DNA from: Halomonas smyrnensis AAD6
Lineage (GTDB): Bacteria; Pseudomonadota; Gammaproteobacteria; Pseudomonadales; Halomonadaceae
DNA: 64,000 bases
Reading direction: 5' to 3'
Assembly: GCF_000265245.1 (NCBI RefSeq)
Contig: NZ_AJKS02000010.1
Location: 44,128-108,127, forward strand
Below, piece by piece: positions 13,291 through 21,402 of this stretch. The notes beneath the pieces are model-generated. The model had not been told where the DNA came from and did no database searches. It saw only the letters and a program-made list of their open reading frames with translations. The position numbers were made by a program, and so were the translations under genes. Every line of letters begins with the position of its first letter. The stretch's first letter is position 1.

Positions 13291-14226
13291 TCAGTAACCC
13301 GCCTCGGGGTCGATGGTCTCGACGTCCTCGCCGGCATCCATGGCGCGCAGCGCCTCGGCCACTTGGTCGAGCGCCTCGCCGAGCGGCGTGGGGCCGGCCA
13401 TGTGCGGGGTGACCAGCACCCGCGGATGTGACCACAGCGGGCTCGATGCCGGCAGCGGCTCCTCGGGGAAGGCGTCGAGCAGCGCGCCGCGCAGCCGGCC
13501 TTCTGCCTCGCCGTCGCCCAGGGCGTCGAGCAGCGCCGCCTCGTCGATCAGGCTGCCACGCCCCGGGTTGATCAGGCTGGCGCCCTCGGGCAGCGCGGCC
13601 AGGGCCTCGGCGTCGATGATCTCGCGGGTCGCCGGCGTGCCGGGCAGCAGCAGCACCAGGCTCTTCACCTCGGGCAGCAGCTCACGCAGGCCGTCGCCGC
13701 CGTGATGGCAGCGCACGCCGGGCAGCGTCCTGGGCGAGCGGCTCCAGCCGTGCACCGGGAAGCCGTCGTCGGCCAGCGCCTGCGCCACCCTGGCGCCGAT
13801 GGCGCCGAGTCCCAGCACCCCCACCGACCAGTCGGCCTTGTCGACCGGCGGACACTCGCGCCACTCGGTGCGTGCCTGCTGGCGGCGATAGCGGTCGAAG
13901 TCGCGCTGGAAGTGCAGCACGCCGTAGCGCGCGTAGTCGGCGATGGGCCCGGCCATGCCGGCGTCGCGCAGCTTGACGATGGGCACGCCCCGGGGCAGGG
14001 CGGGATTGTCGAGCATGGCGTCGACCCCGGCGCCGAGATTGACGATGCCCTTGAGCGCGGTGAGCTCGCCGAGCAGTGCGGCGGAGGGCTTCCAGGCCGC
14101 CAGGTAGTCGGCGCGGCGGCGCTCGTCGGCGGGGGCGGCGCTGGTGAGGATCTCGGCGTCGGGCAGGCGTTCGGCCAGGGCCTCGCGCCAGGCCTCGGCG
14201 GCGTCGGTGTGAACCAGGACTCGCAT
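13291..14226 (-). CDS. ghrA: Glyoxylate/hydroxypyruvate reductase A-like dehydrogenase
   Basis: A 311-residue D-isomer-specific 2-hydroxyacid dehydrogenase of the GhrA type, reducing glyoxylate and hydroxypyruvate with NADPH. The Rossmann motif VGVLGLGAIGARVA lies near residue 136. Further family motifs are LINPGRGSLIDE and VTPHMAGPT, which includes the catalytic His. The Arg/Glu/His relay pattern of the family is present. It lies 16 bp after the MocR-type regulator on the same strand, so the two may be co-transcribed; whether that ties it to ectoine catabolism is unclear. Confidence 0.85.
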   Translation of the reverse strand: MRVLVHTDAAEAWREALAERLPDAEILTSAAPADERRRADYLAAWKPSAALLGELTALKGIVNLGAGVDAMLDNPALPRGVPIVKLRDAGMAGPIADYARYGVLHFQRDFDRYRRQQARTEWRECPPVDKADWSVGVLGLGAIGARVAQALADDGFPVHGWSRSPRTLPGVRCHHGGDGLRELLPEVKSLVLLLPGTPATREIIDAEALAALPEGASLINPGRGSLIDEAALLDALGDGEAEGRLRGALLDAFPEEPLPASSPLWSHPRVLVTPHMAGPTPLGEALDQVAEALRAMDAGEDVETIDPEAGY

Positions 14227-14242
14227 GACGTTCTCCTTCGTG

Positions 14243-15646
14243 TCAGTAGATGATCTGCATCGGCGGCGGTGCCTCGTCGAGCAGCGCGGCGAGGCGCGAC
14301 AGGGCGCCTTCCAGGCGTTCGAGGTCCGGTTCGGCGCCGAGGCTCAGGCGGATGCGTCGCGGCGCCGGAGTTTGCTCGACCATGAAGGGCGTGGCGGTCG
14401 TGACGGTCATGCCTTCCTGCTCGGCCTGCTGCTGCAGCTCCTCGGGCCGCCAGGCCACGGGCAACGACAGCCACAGGTGCAGGCTGGAGGGGCGGGCGCT
14501 GAACTCGTGGCCGCCGAGCAGGCGGCCGGCCAGGCGCTGGCGCTCGCTCAGCCGCTGGCGCTGTTCGTCGGCCAGCTGCGCCAGGGTGTCGTCGGCGAGC
14601 CAGGTGTCGGCCAGCTCGAAGATCAGCGGAGTGGCCATCCAGGTGGTGGCGCGCATGCGCGGCAGGGTGTGGTGCAGCTGGCCGCGGGGCACGCTCAGAT
14701 AGCCGGCGCGCAGCCCCGGCAGGGCGACCTTGGTCAGGCTGGTGACGTGGAAGCACAGCTGCGGCAGCCGGGCGGCCAGCGGCGTGAGCCCCGGCGGCTC
14801 GAGCAGCGCGTGGACGTCGTCCTCGATCAGCCATACGCCGTGGTGGTCGAGCACCCGCGCCACGGCGTCGCGTCGGGCCTCGTCCATGGTCGCCCCGGTG
14901 GGGTTGAGCTGGGTCGGGGTCAGGCACACGGCGCGCGGCCGCAGGCGCCGGCAGGCCAGGTCGAGGGCTTCGGGAATCACCCCGCGCTCGTCGATGGCCA
15001 CGCCGCGCAGCTGGAAGCCCAGGGTGCGCGAGAGGGCGATCAGGCCGTGGTCGGTGAGCGCCTCGGTGAGCACCAGGTCGCCGTGCTGGACCACGGTGGA
15101 GATGGCCAGCATCAGGCCGTGGGCGGCGCCGTTGCACAGCACCCGGTCCTCGGGGCCGCCGGGCACGCCGAGGGTGTCGGCCAACCAGTCGCTGGCGCGC
15201 TCGCGCTGGTGGAGCAGGCCGGCGATGGGGCGGTTGGCGGCGATCACCTCGGGGCGCAGCTGCTCGGCCAGCGAGGCCAGGGTCTCGCGAAAGCGCAGCT
15301 GGTGGCTCGGAGTACACACCGGATGAGCGATGGAGAGGTCGACCAGCGTGCTCTCCTGGCGCGGCTCCTGGCCGCGCAGGTAGGCCGACTCCCGGGCGTC
15401 GTCCAGGGCGTTGATCCAGGTGCCGCTGCCCACGCGCGACTGCACCAGGCCCATCTTCTCGGCCTGGGCGTAGGCCCGCGAGACGGTCTGCACGCTCACG
15501 CCCAGCGTCTCGGCCAGCCGGCGGTGGGGCGGCAGCCGAGTGCCGGGCGTGAGCTCGCCCTGGCGGATCGCCTCGGACAGCGCGCGGGCGATGGCCAGGT
15601 ACTTGGGGCCGCTGTCCTGAAGGAAGGGGGTCAGGTCGATTGTCAT
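14243..15646 (-). CDS. MocR-type regulator (GntR HTH + aminotransferase domain), probably EnuR-like
   Basis: A 467-residue MocR/GntR-family regulator. Residues 1-75 hold a winged helix-turn-helix (LPPHRRLAETLGVSVQTVSR). The rest is a fold-type I aminotransferase-like effector domain with a probable PLP lysine in TSLTKVALPGL. It is divergent from doeA. EnuR, the MocR regulator of ectoine uptake and catabolism in Ruegeria, senses the DoeA/DoeB intermediates N-acetyl-diaminobutyrate and diaminobutyrate through PLP, so this is a plausible counterpart. The start at 15646 (MTIDLT) is preferred, although the frame extends to 15676. Its first codons carry an ATTGTCATGA motif also found in the inverted repeat upstream. 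Confidence 0.82.
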   Translation of the reverse strand: MTIDLTPFLQDSGPKYLAIARALSEAIRQGELTPGTRLPPHRRLAETLGVSVQTVSRAYAQAEKMGLVQSRVGSGTWINALDDARESAYLRGQEPRQESTLVDLSIAHPVCTPSHQLRFRETLASLAEQLRPEVIAANRPIAGLLHQRERASDWLADTLGVPGGPEDRVLCNGAAHGLMLAISTVVQHGDLVLTEALTDHGLIALSRTLGFQLRGVAIDERGVIPEALDLACRRLRPRAVCLTPTQLNPTGATMDEARRDAVARVLDHHGVWLIEDDVHALLEPPGLTPLAARLPQLCFHVTSLTKVALPGLRAGYLSVPRGQLHHTLPRMRATTWMATPLIFELADTWLADDTLAQLADEQRQRLSERQRLAGRLLGGHEFSARPSSLHLWLSLPVAWRPEELQQQAEQEGMTVTTATPFMVEQTPAPRRIRLSLGAEPDLERLEGALSRLAALLDEAPPPMQIIY

Positions 15647-15713
15647 GATCCAATAAAGCCTTTGACCGTCGGCCAAGTGGGGGTGCTAGTATCGGCAGAA
15701 AGACATTGACTGA

Positions 15714-15751
15714 AATTGTCATGCATTGTGATGTCATCAATCATGACAATT
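15714..15751. promoter_or_regulatory. Inverted repeat, probable MocR operator in the doeA promoter region
   Basis: AATTGTCATG (15714-15723) and CATGACAATT (15742-15751) are perfect 10-bp inverted arms with an 18-bp spacer, in the 206-bp gap between the MocR gene and doeA. The related ATTGTCATGA spans the MocR start codon at 15640-15649. Long spacers between half-sites are common for MocR proteins. Confidence 0.6.
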
Positions 15752-15852
15752 CAAGCGGCCCCTCGCATGGCCGTCAACCGCCTTGGCGCCCCGGCATCTC
15801 CCGGCATGGAGATGGCCGGTATCGGTGACGTGATCGTTGGACGAGCGATTTC

Positions 15853-17052
15853 ATGATTCAGGTTTCCCTTCCTTTCACTCGCGAGGAGTACGCCGGCCGA
15901 CTGTGGAAGGTCCGCGCCGAGATGGCGAGCCGCGGCATCGACGTGCTGATCATCAGCGACCCCTCGAACATGGCCTGGCTGACCGGCTACGACGGCTGGT
16001 CCTTCTACGTGCACCAGTGCGTGCTGCTCGGGCTCGAAGGCGAGCCGGTGTGGTACGGCCGGCGCATGGACGCCAACGGGGCGCTGCGCACCTGCTGGAT
16101 GGACCCCGAGAACCTCACCTACTACCCGGATCACTACGTGCAGAATCCGGACATGCACCCCATGGAGTACCTGGCCCAGTCGATCATGCCCGATCGCGGC
16201 TGGCACCAGGGCGTGGTGGGCATGGAGATGGACAACTACTACTTCTCGGCCAAGGCCTATCAGTCGCTGCTGCGCGAGCTGCCCCACGCCCGCTTCATGG
16301 ACGCCAACGGCCTGGTCAACTGGTGCCGGGCGATCAAGTCGGCCCAGGAGATCGAATACATGCGCATCGCGGCCCGCATCGTCGAGGGCATGCATTCGCG
16401 CATCCTCGAGGTGATCGAGCCGGGCCTGCCCAAGAGCAAGCTGGTGTCGGAGATCTACCGGGTCGGCATCGAGGGCTGGAAGGACGAGCATGGCAAGGTC
16501 TACGGCGGCGACTATCCGGCCATCGTGCCGATGCTGCCCACCGGCAAGGACGCCGCCGCGCCGCACCTGACCTGGGACGACACGCCGTTCCGCGAGGGCG
16601 AGGGCACCTTCTTCGAGATCGCCGGGGTGTTCAAGCGCTACCACGCGCCGATGTCGCGCACCGTGTTCCTCGGCCGGCCGCCGGCGGAGTTCGTGCGCGC
16701 CGAGTCGGCGCTGCTCGAGGGCATCGAGCACGGCCTCGAGGTGGCCAAGCCCGGCAATCGCACCGCGGACATCGCCATGGCGCTGGGCGCGGCCATGGAC
16801 AAGTACGGCTTCGACCGCGGCGGCGCGCGCTGTGGCTATCCCATCGGCATCAGCTATCCGCCGGACTGGGGCGAGCGCACCATGAGCCTGCGCCCCTCCG
16901 ACGAGACGGTCCTCGAGCCCGGCATGACCTTCCACTTCATGCCCGGGCTGTGGGTCGACGACTGGGGCCTGGAAATCACCGAGAGCATCCTGATCACCGA
17001 AAACGGCTGCGAGACGCTGGCCGACTTTCCCCGCCAGCTGTTCGTCAAGTAA
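15853..17052 (+). CDS. doeA: Ectoine hydrolase
   Basis: A 399-residue pita-bread-fold (M24/creatinase-like) hydrolase that opens the ectoine ring to N-alpha-acetyl-L-2,4-diaminobutyrate (with some gamma isomer), the first step of ectoine catabolism. An N-terminal creatinase-like domain covers residues 1 to about 155 (REEYAGRLWKVRAEM, SDPSNMAWLTGYDGW) and is followed by the catalytic domain. As in DoeA and creatinase, several M24 metal ligands appear replaced (FFEIAGVFKRYHAP, LEPGMTFHFMPG). It is the first gene of doeA-doeB-doeX and ends 10 bp before doeB. The ribosome site is weak (GGACGAG). Confidence 0.95.
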   Translation: MIQVSLPFTREEYAGRLWKVRAEMASRGIDVLIISDPSNMAWLTGYDGWSFYVHQCVLLGLEGEPVWYGRRMDANGALRTCWMDPENLTYYPDHYVQNPDMHPMEYLAQSIMPDRGWHQGVVGMEMDNYYFSAKAYQSLLRELPHARFMDANGLVNWCRAIKSAQEIEYMRIAARIVEGMHSRILEVIEPGLPKSKLVSEIYRVGIEGWKDEHGKVYGGDYPAIVPMLPTGKDAAAPHLTWDDTPFREGEGTFFEIAGVFKRYHAPMSRTVFLGRPPAEFVRAESALLEGIEHGLEVAKPGNRTADIAMALGAAMDKYGFDRGGARCGYPIGISYPPDWGERTMSLRPSDETVLEPGMTFHFMPGLWVDDWGLEITESILITENGCETLADFPRQLFVK

Positions 17053-17062
17053 GGAGCACCCC

Positions 17063-18103
17063 ATGAGCAAGCGACCGAGCCCCATCGCCGCCACCGTCGA
17101 CTTCGAGGCCGACGGCGTCCAGCACGGCTTCCTCAAGCTGCCGATCTCCAACGACGAGTCGGCCTGGGGGGCGGTGATGATCCCGATCACCGTGGTCAAG
17201 AACGGCGAGGGCCCGACCGCGCTGCTGACCGGCGGCAACCACGGCGACGAGTACGAGGGCATCACCGCGCTGCAGAAGCTGTCGAGCTCGCTCGCCGCCG
17301 AGGACGTCAGCGGCCGGTTGATCATCGTGCCGATGATGAACACCCCGGCGGCCCAGGCCGGCAAGCGCACCTCGCCGATGGACGGCGGCAACCTCAACCG
17401 CAGCTTTCCCGGCGACCCCGACGGCAGCGTCACCGAGAAGATCGCCGACTACTTCACCCGCATCCTGGTGCCGATGAGCGACGCGGTGCTCGACCTGCAC
17501 TCCGGCGGCCGCACCCTGGACATCGTGCCCTTCGCCGCCTCCCACGTGCTCGACGATGCCGACCAGCAGCGCCGCGCCCTGGACGGCGCCAAGGCGTTCG
17601 GCGCGCCCTACGCCATGATCATGTTCGAGCTCGACGCCGAGGCGCTGTTCGACACCGCCGTGGAGCGCCAGGGCAAGGTGTTCGTGGCCACCGAGCTCGG
17701 CGGCGGCGGCACCTCCACGCCGCAGAGCCTGGCCATCACCGAGCGTGGCATCCACAACTTCCTGGTCCACTTCGGGCTGGTCGAGGGCGAGATCGAGGCG
17801 CCCGCCGAGCCCCAGGTCTATCTCGACATGCCGGACGCCAGCTGCTACGTGCAGAGTGAGCACACCGGACTGCTCGAGCTGACGGTGGCGCTGGGCGAGA
17901 CGGTGGAGCACGGCCAGGTGATCGCCCGGGTCTACGACATGACCCGCAGCGGCGCCGCGCCCATCGAGTACCGCGCCGAGCGCGACGGCCTGCTGATGGC
18001 GCGCCGCTTCCCGGCCAACGTCAACATGGGCGACACCATCGCGGTGATCGCCGAGGTGGTCGATTCGCTCGACGCCGGTCAGACCCAGCCCCAGCGCCAA
18101 TGA
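17063..18103 (+). CDS. doeB: N-alpha-acetyl-L-2,4-diaminobutyrate deacetylase
   Basis: A 346-residue zinc-dependent deacetylase of the succinylglutamate desuccinylase/aspartoacylase family. It removes the acetyl group from the DoeA product to give L-2,4-diaminobutyrate. Zinc ligands are visible in TGGNHGDEYEG (His and Glu) and DLHSGGRT (His), with an NRSFPG substrate-binding motif between. A catalytic Glu lies in ATELGGGGT, and a C-terminal beta domain begins near residue 255. The ribosome site AAGGAGCACCCC is strong. Its stop codon touches a structured repeat that separates it from doeX. Confidence 0.95.
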   Translation: MSKRPSPIAATVDFEADGVQHGFLKLPISNDESAWGAVMIPITVVKNGEGPTALLTGGNHGDEYEGITALQKLSSSLAAEDVSGRLIIVPMMNTPAAQAGKRTSPMDGGNLNRSFPGDPDGSVTEKIADYFTRILVPMSDAVLDLHSGGRTLDIVPFAASHVLDDADQQRRALDGAKAFGAPYAMIMFELDAEALFDTAVERQGKVFVATELGGGGTSTPQSLAITERGIHNFLVHFGLVEGEIEAPAEPQVYLDMPDASCYVQSEHTGLLELTVALGETVEHGQVIARVYDMTRSGAAPIEYRAERDGLLMARRFPANVNMGDTIAVIAEVVDSLDAGQTQPQRQ

Positions 18104-18201
18104 GCGACGGCCAGGCAAGGCGAACAGCGCCGAAAGCGCGGAGTTTACGAGGGGTAAATGAGCATCTTGAGACGCTGTTCAACGCGGCATGGCCGAGCGC
18201 A
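18104..18201 (+). repeat. Structured extragenic repeat, family 1, copy 1
   Basis: About 98 bp filling most of the doeB-doeX gap and related to the inverted copy at 26928-27045. Shared blocks are GCGACGGCCAG, GCGGAGTTTACG, GTAAATGAGCAT and ATGGCCGAGCGCA. An 8-bp stem is formed by GAACAGCG (18122-18129) and CGCTGTTC (18173-18180), and a small hairpin by TTTAC (18144-18148) and GTAAA (18154-18158). The stem arms differ from those of copy 2 but still pair. Confidence 0.85.
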
Positions 18202-18224
18202 ATCAGCTGGGATGGTGGTCTGAC

Positions 18225-18704
18225 ATGAAGCTCGATCGCTACGATCTCAAGATCCTCGAGATCCTGTCCCGCGAGGGGCGCATCACCAAGTCGAAGCTGG
18301 CCGAGGCGATCAACCTCTCGGTCAGCCCCTGCTGGGAGCGGGTGCGGCGGCTGGAGAGGGCCGGCATCATCGAGGGCTACGGGGCGCGGATCGACCCTAA
18401 CGTGCTGCGGCCGCGCACCCCGGTGTGGGTGCAGATCGAACTCAAGAGCCACAACGCCGAGAGCTTCGCCCGCTTCGAGGCCCTGGTGCGCGACACCCCC
18501 GAGGCCGTCGAGTGCGTGGCCGTGGGCGGCGGCGTGGATTACCTGGTCAAGTTCGAGGCCGCCTCCATCGACGCCTATCAGCGCCTGATCGACGCCTGGC
18601 TGATGTCCGACGTCGGCATCGAGCGCTATTTCACCTACATCGTCACCAAGCGCGTCAAGCGCCCCGATAGCGGATTCGCCGCCGGTGACTTCGTCCCCGA
18701 CTGA
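18225..18704 (+). CDS. doeX: Lrp/AsnC-family regulator of ectoine degradation
   Basis: A 159-residue Lrp/AsnC regulator: an N-terminal HTH (DLKILEILSREGRITKSKLA, residues 6-25, then NLSVSPCWERVRRLE) and a C-terminal RAM ligand-binding domain from about residue 65. DoeX of Halomonas elongata occupies the same position and binds upstream of the doe genes. A longer frame from 18189 is possible, but those codons fall inside the family 1 repeat, so MKLDRYDL at 18225 is the likely start. The 170-bp gap after the gene shows no clear terminator. Confidence 0.93.
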   Translation: MKLDRYDLKILEILSREGRITKSKLAEAINLSVSPCWERVRRLERAGIIEGYGARIDPNVLRPRTPVWVQIELKSHNAESFARFEALVRDTPEAVECVAVGGGVDYLVKFEAASIDAYQRLIDAWLMSDVGIERYFTYIVTKRVKRPDSGFAAGDFVPD

Positions 18705-18874
18705 GGACGACGGCCCGCGGCGCCCCTGCTGCGTTGATTCGCCCCGCCGCGCGTGGCATAAGCTAGAAGGGTGATGGGGTTTCCCCCCACGCCTGGCGAT
18801 CCCTCCGGCGTAGCACGATGCGTGGCGCCGGCCGCCTGCAGTGATTCGAGATCGCCTGACGCAGAGGGTATGAC

Positions 18875-19744
18875 ATGTCCTATTTCACGATTGCCGGTGT
18901 CCAGATGCTTGCCCTGCATCACGGTGACAACACCGACGCCATGCGCCATCGCATCGATGTGCTGATGAGCCGCTTTCCCCAGGTGCAGATGGTGCTGTTC
19001 AGCGAGCTGATGCCGTTGGGCGCCTCGCCGCATCACGCCGAGCCGATGCCCAGTCACGCCGAGGCGGTGTTCTGCCACCTGGCCGAGAAGCACCGCATCT
19101 GGCTGATTCCGGGCTCGATGTTCGAGCAGGCCGGTGATGCTATCTATAACACCCTGTCGGTGATCAATCCCCGCGGTGAAGTCGTGACGCGCTACCGCAA
19201 GATGTTCCCGTTCCGCCCCTACGAGGCCGGCGTGGAGAGCGGCGAGGAGTTCGTCGTCTTCGACGTGCCGCAGGTGGGGCGCTTCGGCGTGTCGATCTGC
19301 TACGACATGTGGTTCCCCGAGACCACCCGCACCCTGGCGTCGATGGGCGCCGAGGTGATCCTGCATCCGACCATGACCGACACCATCGACCGAGACATCG
19401 AGCTGTCGATCGCGCGCACCAATGCCGCGGTCAACCAGTGCTATTTCTTTGACATCAACGGTGCGGGGGCCATCGGCAACGGGCGCTCCATCGTGGTCGG
19501 GCCGTCCGGCGACGTCATCCACCAGGCCGGCACCGGCGAGGAGATCATGCCCGTGGAGGTCGATCTGGGCCGCGTGCGCCGCGAGCGCGAAACCGGCCTG
19601 CGCGGCCTCGGCCAGCCGCTCAAGAGCTTCCGGGATCGGCGCGTCGACTTCACTCTGTATCGTCACGAGGGTGGCTCCTCACCCTTCCTCGATACCCTGG
19701 GGCCACTCGAAAAGCCACAACGAACTAATATTGAGGATTACTGA
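18875..19744 (+). CDS. Nitrilase-superfamily carbon-nitrogen hydrolase (four-gene cluster, gene 1)
   Basis: A 289-residue cytoplasmic carbon-nitrogen hydrolase. The nitrilase triad is complete: Glu44 in FSELMPLG, Lys110 in YRKMFPF and Cys143 in SICYDMWFPE. Enzymes of this fold cleave amides, N-carbamoyl groups or nitriles; the substrate cannot be read from sequence. The Tyr-Asp-Met-Trp stretch after the Cys suggests an aliphatic amidase or carbamoylase-type pocket. It opens a compact operon with an ATP-grasp ligase, a C45 hydrolase and a PLP decarboxylase, 38 bp before the second gene. A CAGAGGG ribosome site precedes the ATG. The operon is embedded between doeX and doeC on the same strand. 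Confidence 0.85.
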   Translation: MSYFTIAGVQMLALHHGDNTDAMRHRIDVLMSRFPQVQMVLFSELMPLGASPHHAEPMPSHAEAVFCHLAEKHRIWLIPGSMFEQAGDAIYNTLSVINPRGEVVTRYRKMFPFRPYEAGVESGEEFVVFDVPQVGRFGVSICYDMWFPETTRTLASMGAEVILHPTMTDTIDRDIELSIARTNAAVNQCYFFDINGAGAIGNGRSIVVGPSGDVIHQAGTGEEIMPVEVDLGRVRRERETGLRGLGQPLKSFRDRRVDFTLYRHEGGSSPFLDTLGPLEKPQRTNIEDY

Positions 19745-19782
19745 CCGTCTCGCAGGAACAATTCCGGAACTGAGGAGCCCCC

Positions 19783-21402
19783 ATGTTCGCCCGAATCCTC
19801 GATGGCCTGCGTCGCCTGTTCCATTCGTCCGCGGCCGCCGGTGATGCCGGCGCCGACCAGCCCGAGCGCTCCGCCCCTGCCGCGGCGGGGCGCGCGGCTT
19901 CCGAAGACCCTCAGGGAGCGATCACGATGAGCAGCAAAATAACTAGTATTGCCGATGTCCGTCGCCATTTTCTCAACAACAAGCGACCGATCTATTTCAT
20001 CTCGGCGACCAACTTCAACCTGCTGGGGATCGGCGACTGGGTCGGCGGCTTTCGCCACATCAACTACATCGACTGCTTCGACCGGCGTCAGCGCAACGTC
20101 TTCGTGCCCCGGGAGAAGTTTCCCCGCGACTTCGAGGGCATCGAGGACATCAACAACTACCTCCTCGAGCACAAGGAGGTGATCGACTTCATCCACTCCC
20201 GTGCCCAGGGGGATGACGGCGGTATCGCCACCTTCCTGATGTTCGACGAGCACACCGAGGAGATCTGCGACCAGCTGGGGCTCAAGGTCGCCTTCCCGCC
20301 GGCGGCGCTGCGCTCGCGCATGGACAACAAGATCGAGACCGTGCGTATCGGCAACAAGGCCGGGGTGCCCAGCGTGCCGAACGTGCTGGCCAAGGTGGGC
20401 AGCTACCAGGAGCTGCTGGAGGCCAGCCGCGAGCTCGGCACCGACCTGGTGGTGCAGACCGCCTACGGCGACTCGGGGCATACCACCTTCTTCATCGCCA
20501 GCGAGGAGGACTACTACAAGGTCGCCGAGGAGATCGAGGCCGAGCCCGAGGTCAAGATCATGAAGCGCATCAACTGCCGCGGCTCGGCCATCGAGGCCTG
20601 TGCCACTCGCAGCGGCACCGTGGTCGGCCCGCTGATGACCGAGCTGGTGGGCTTCAAGTCGCTGACGCCCTACAAGGGCGGCTGGTGCGGCAACGAGATG
20701 TTCGCCGGGGCCTTCAGCCAGACGGTGCGTGACAAGGCCCGGGAGTACACCTTCAAGTTCGGCGAGGCGCTGCGCGAGGAGGGGTACCGGGGCTACTTCG
20801 AGCTCGACTTCCTGATCGACATGGACGGCGGCGATGTCTATCTCGGCGAGCTCAACCCGCGGGTCACCGGGGCCAGCTCGCTGACCAACGTGGCGGCCTT
20901 CGCCCACTCCGACATCCCGCTGTTCCTGTTCCACCTGCTGGAGTTCTCGGACCTGGACTTCGATCTCGATATCGCCGAGATCAATGATCGCTGGTCGCAT
21001 CCCGAGAGCATCGACAGCTGGAGCCAGCTGGTCATCAAGCACACCGAGGAGAGCGTCGACCTGCTGACCGCCGCGCCGGCCTCGGGCGTGTGGAGAATGG
21101 GGGAGGACGGCCGCATCGCCTACGACCACTACGATTCGCATCCTCATGCCGCCGAGAACGAGTGCGAGGCCTTCTTCCTGCGCATCAGCGGCGAGGGCGA
21201 TTTCCGCTACGAGGGGGCCGACCTGGGGATTCTGATCACCCGCGGTCGACTGATGGACGACGATTTCCAGCTCACCGAGCGGGCCAAGGCGTGGATCGAG
21301 GGCATTCGCGGTGAGTTCTCCGGCCAGCCCCTTCAGGATCCGGTGGTGGAGGAGGTCGCCGTCAGCCATGCCATCGGCGGCGGCAACTTCAAGATCCTAT
21401 GA
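19783..21402 (+). CDS. ATP-grasp ligase, biotin-carboxylase-like (four-gene cluster, gene 2)
   Basis: A 539-residue protein with an ATP-grasp core. Visible signs are the pre-ATP-grasp region (FISATNFNLLGIGDWVGG), the small-lobe segment VVQTAYGDSGHTTF, and the metal-binding ELNPRVTGASSL motif near residue 365, where Glu and Asn usually hold Mg-ATP. Such enzymes activate a carboxylate as acyl-phosphate and join it to an amine or another nucleophile. No biotin-carrier domain was seen nearby, so a carboxylase role is unlikely. Two starts have good ribosome sites: 19783 (GAGGAG) and 19927 (MSSKITS). The first adds 48 residues: an amphipathic helix (MFARILDGLRRLF) and an Ala-rich linker that could contact the membrane. 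The stop overlaps the next gene by four bases. Confidence 0.82.
   Translation: MFARILDGLRRLFHSSAAAGDAGADQPERSAPAAAGRAASEDPQGAITMSSKITSIADVRRHFLNNKRPIYFISATNFNLLGIGDWVGGFRHINYIDCFDRRQRNVFVPREKFPRDFEGIEDINNYLLEHKEVIDFIHSRAQGDDGGIATFLMFDEHTEEICDQLGLKVAFPPAALRSRMDNKIETVRIGNKAGVPSVPNVLAKVGSYQELLEASRELGTDLVVQTAYGDSGHTTFFIASEEDYYKVAEEIEAEPEVKIMKRINCRGSAIEACATRSGTVVGPLMTELVGFKSLTPYKGGWCGNEMFAGAFSQTVRDKAREYTFKFGEALREEGYRGYFELDFLIDMDGGDVYLGELNPRVTGASSLTNVAAFAHSDIPLFLFHLLEFSDLDFDLDIAEINDRWSHPESIDSWSQLVIKHTEESVDLLTAAPASGVWRMGEDGRIAYDHYDSHPHAAENECEAFFLRISGEGDFRYEGADLGILITRGRLMDDDFQLTERAKAWIEGIRGEFSGQPLQDPVVEEVAVSHAIGGGNFKIL

Noticed and set aside
18189..18224. Earlier start for doeX
   Set aside because: These codons fall in the family 1 repeat and its border, and the Lrp/AsnC proteins begin at the MKLDRYDL position.
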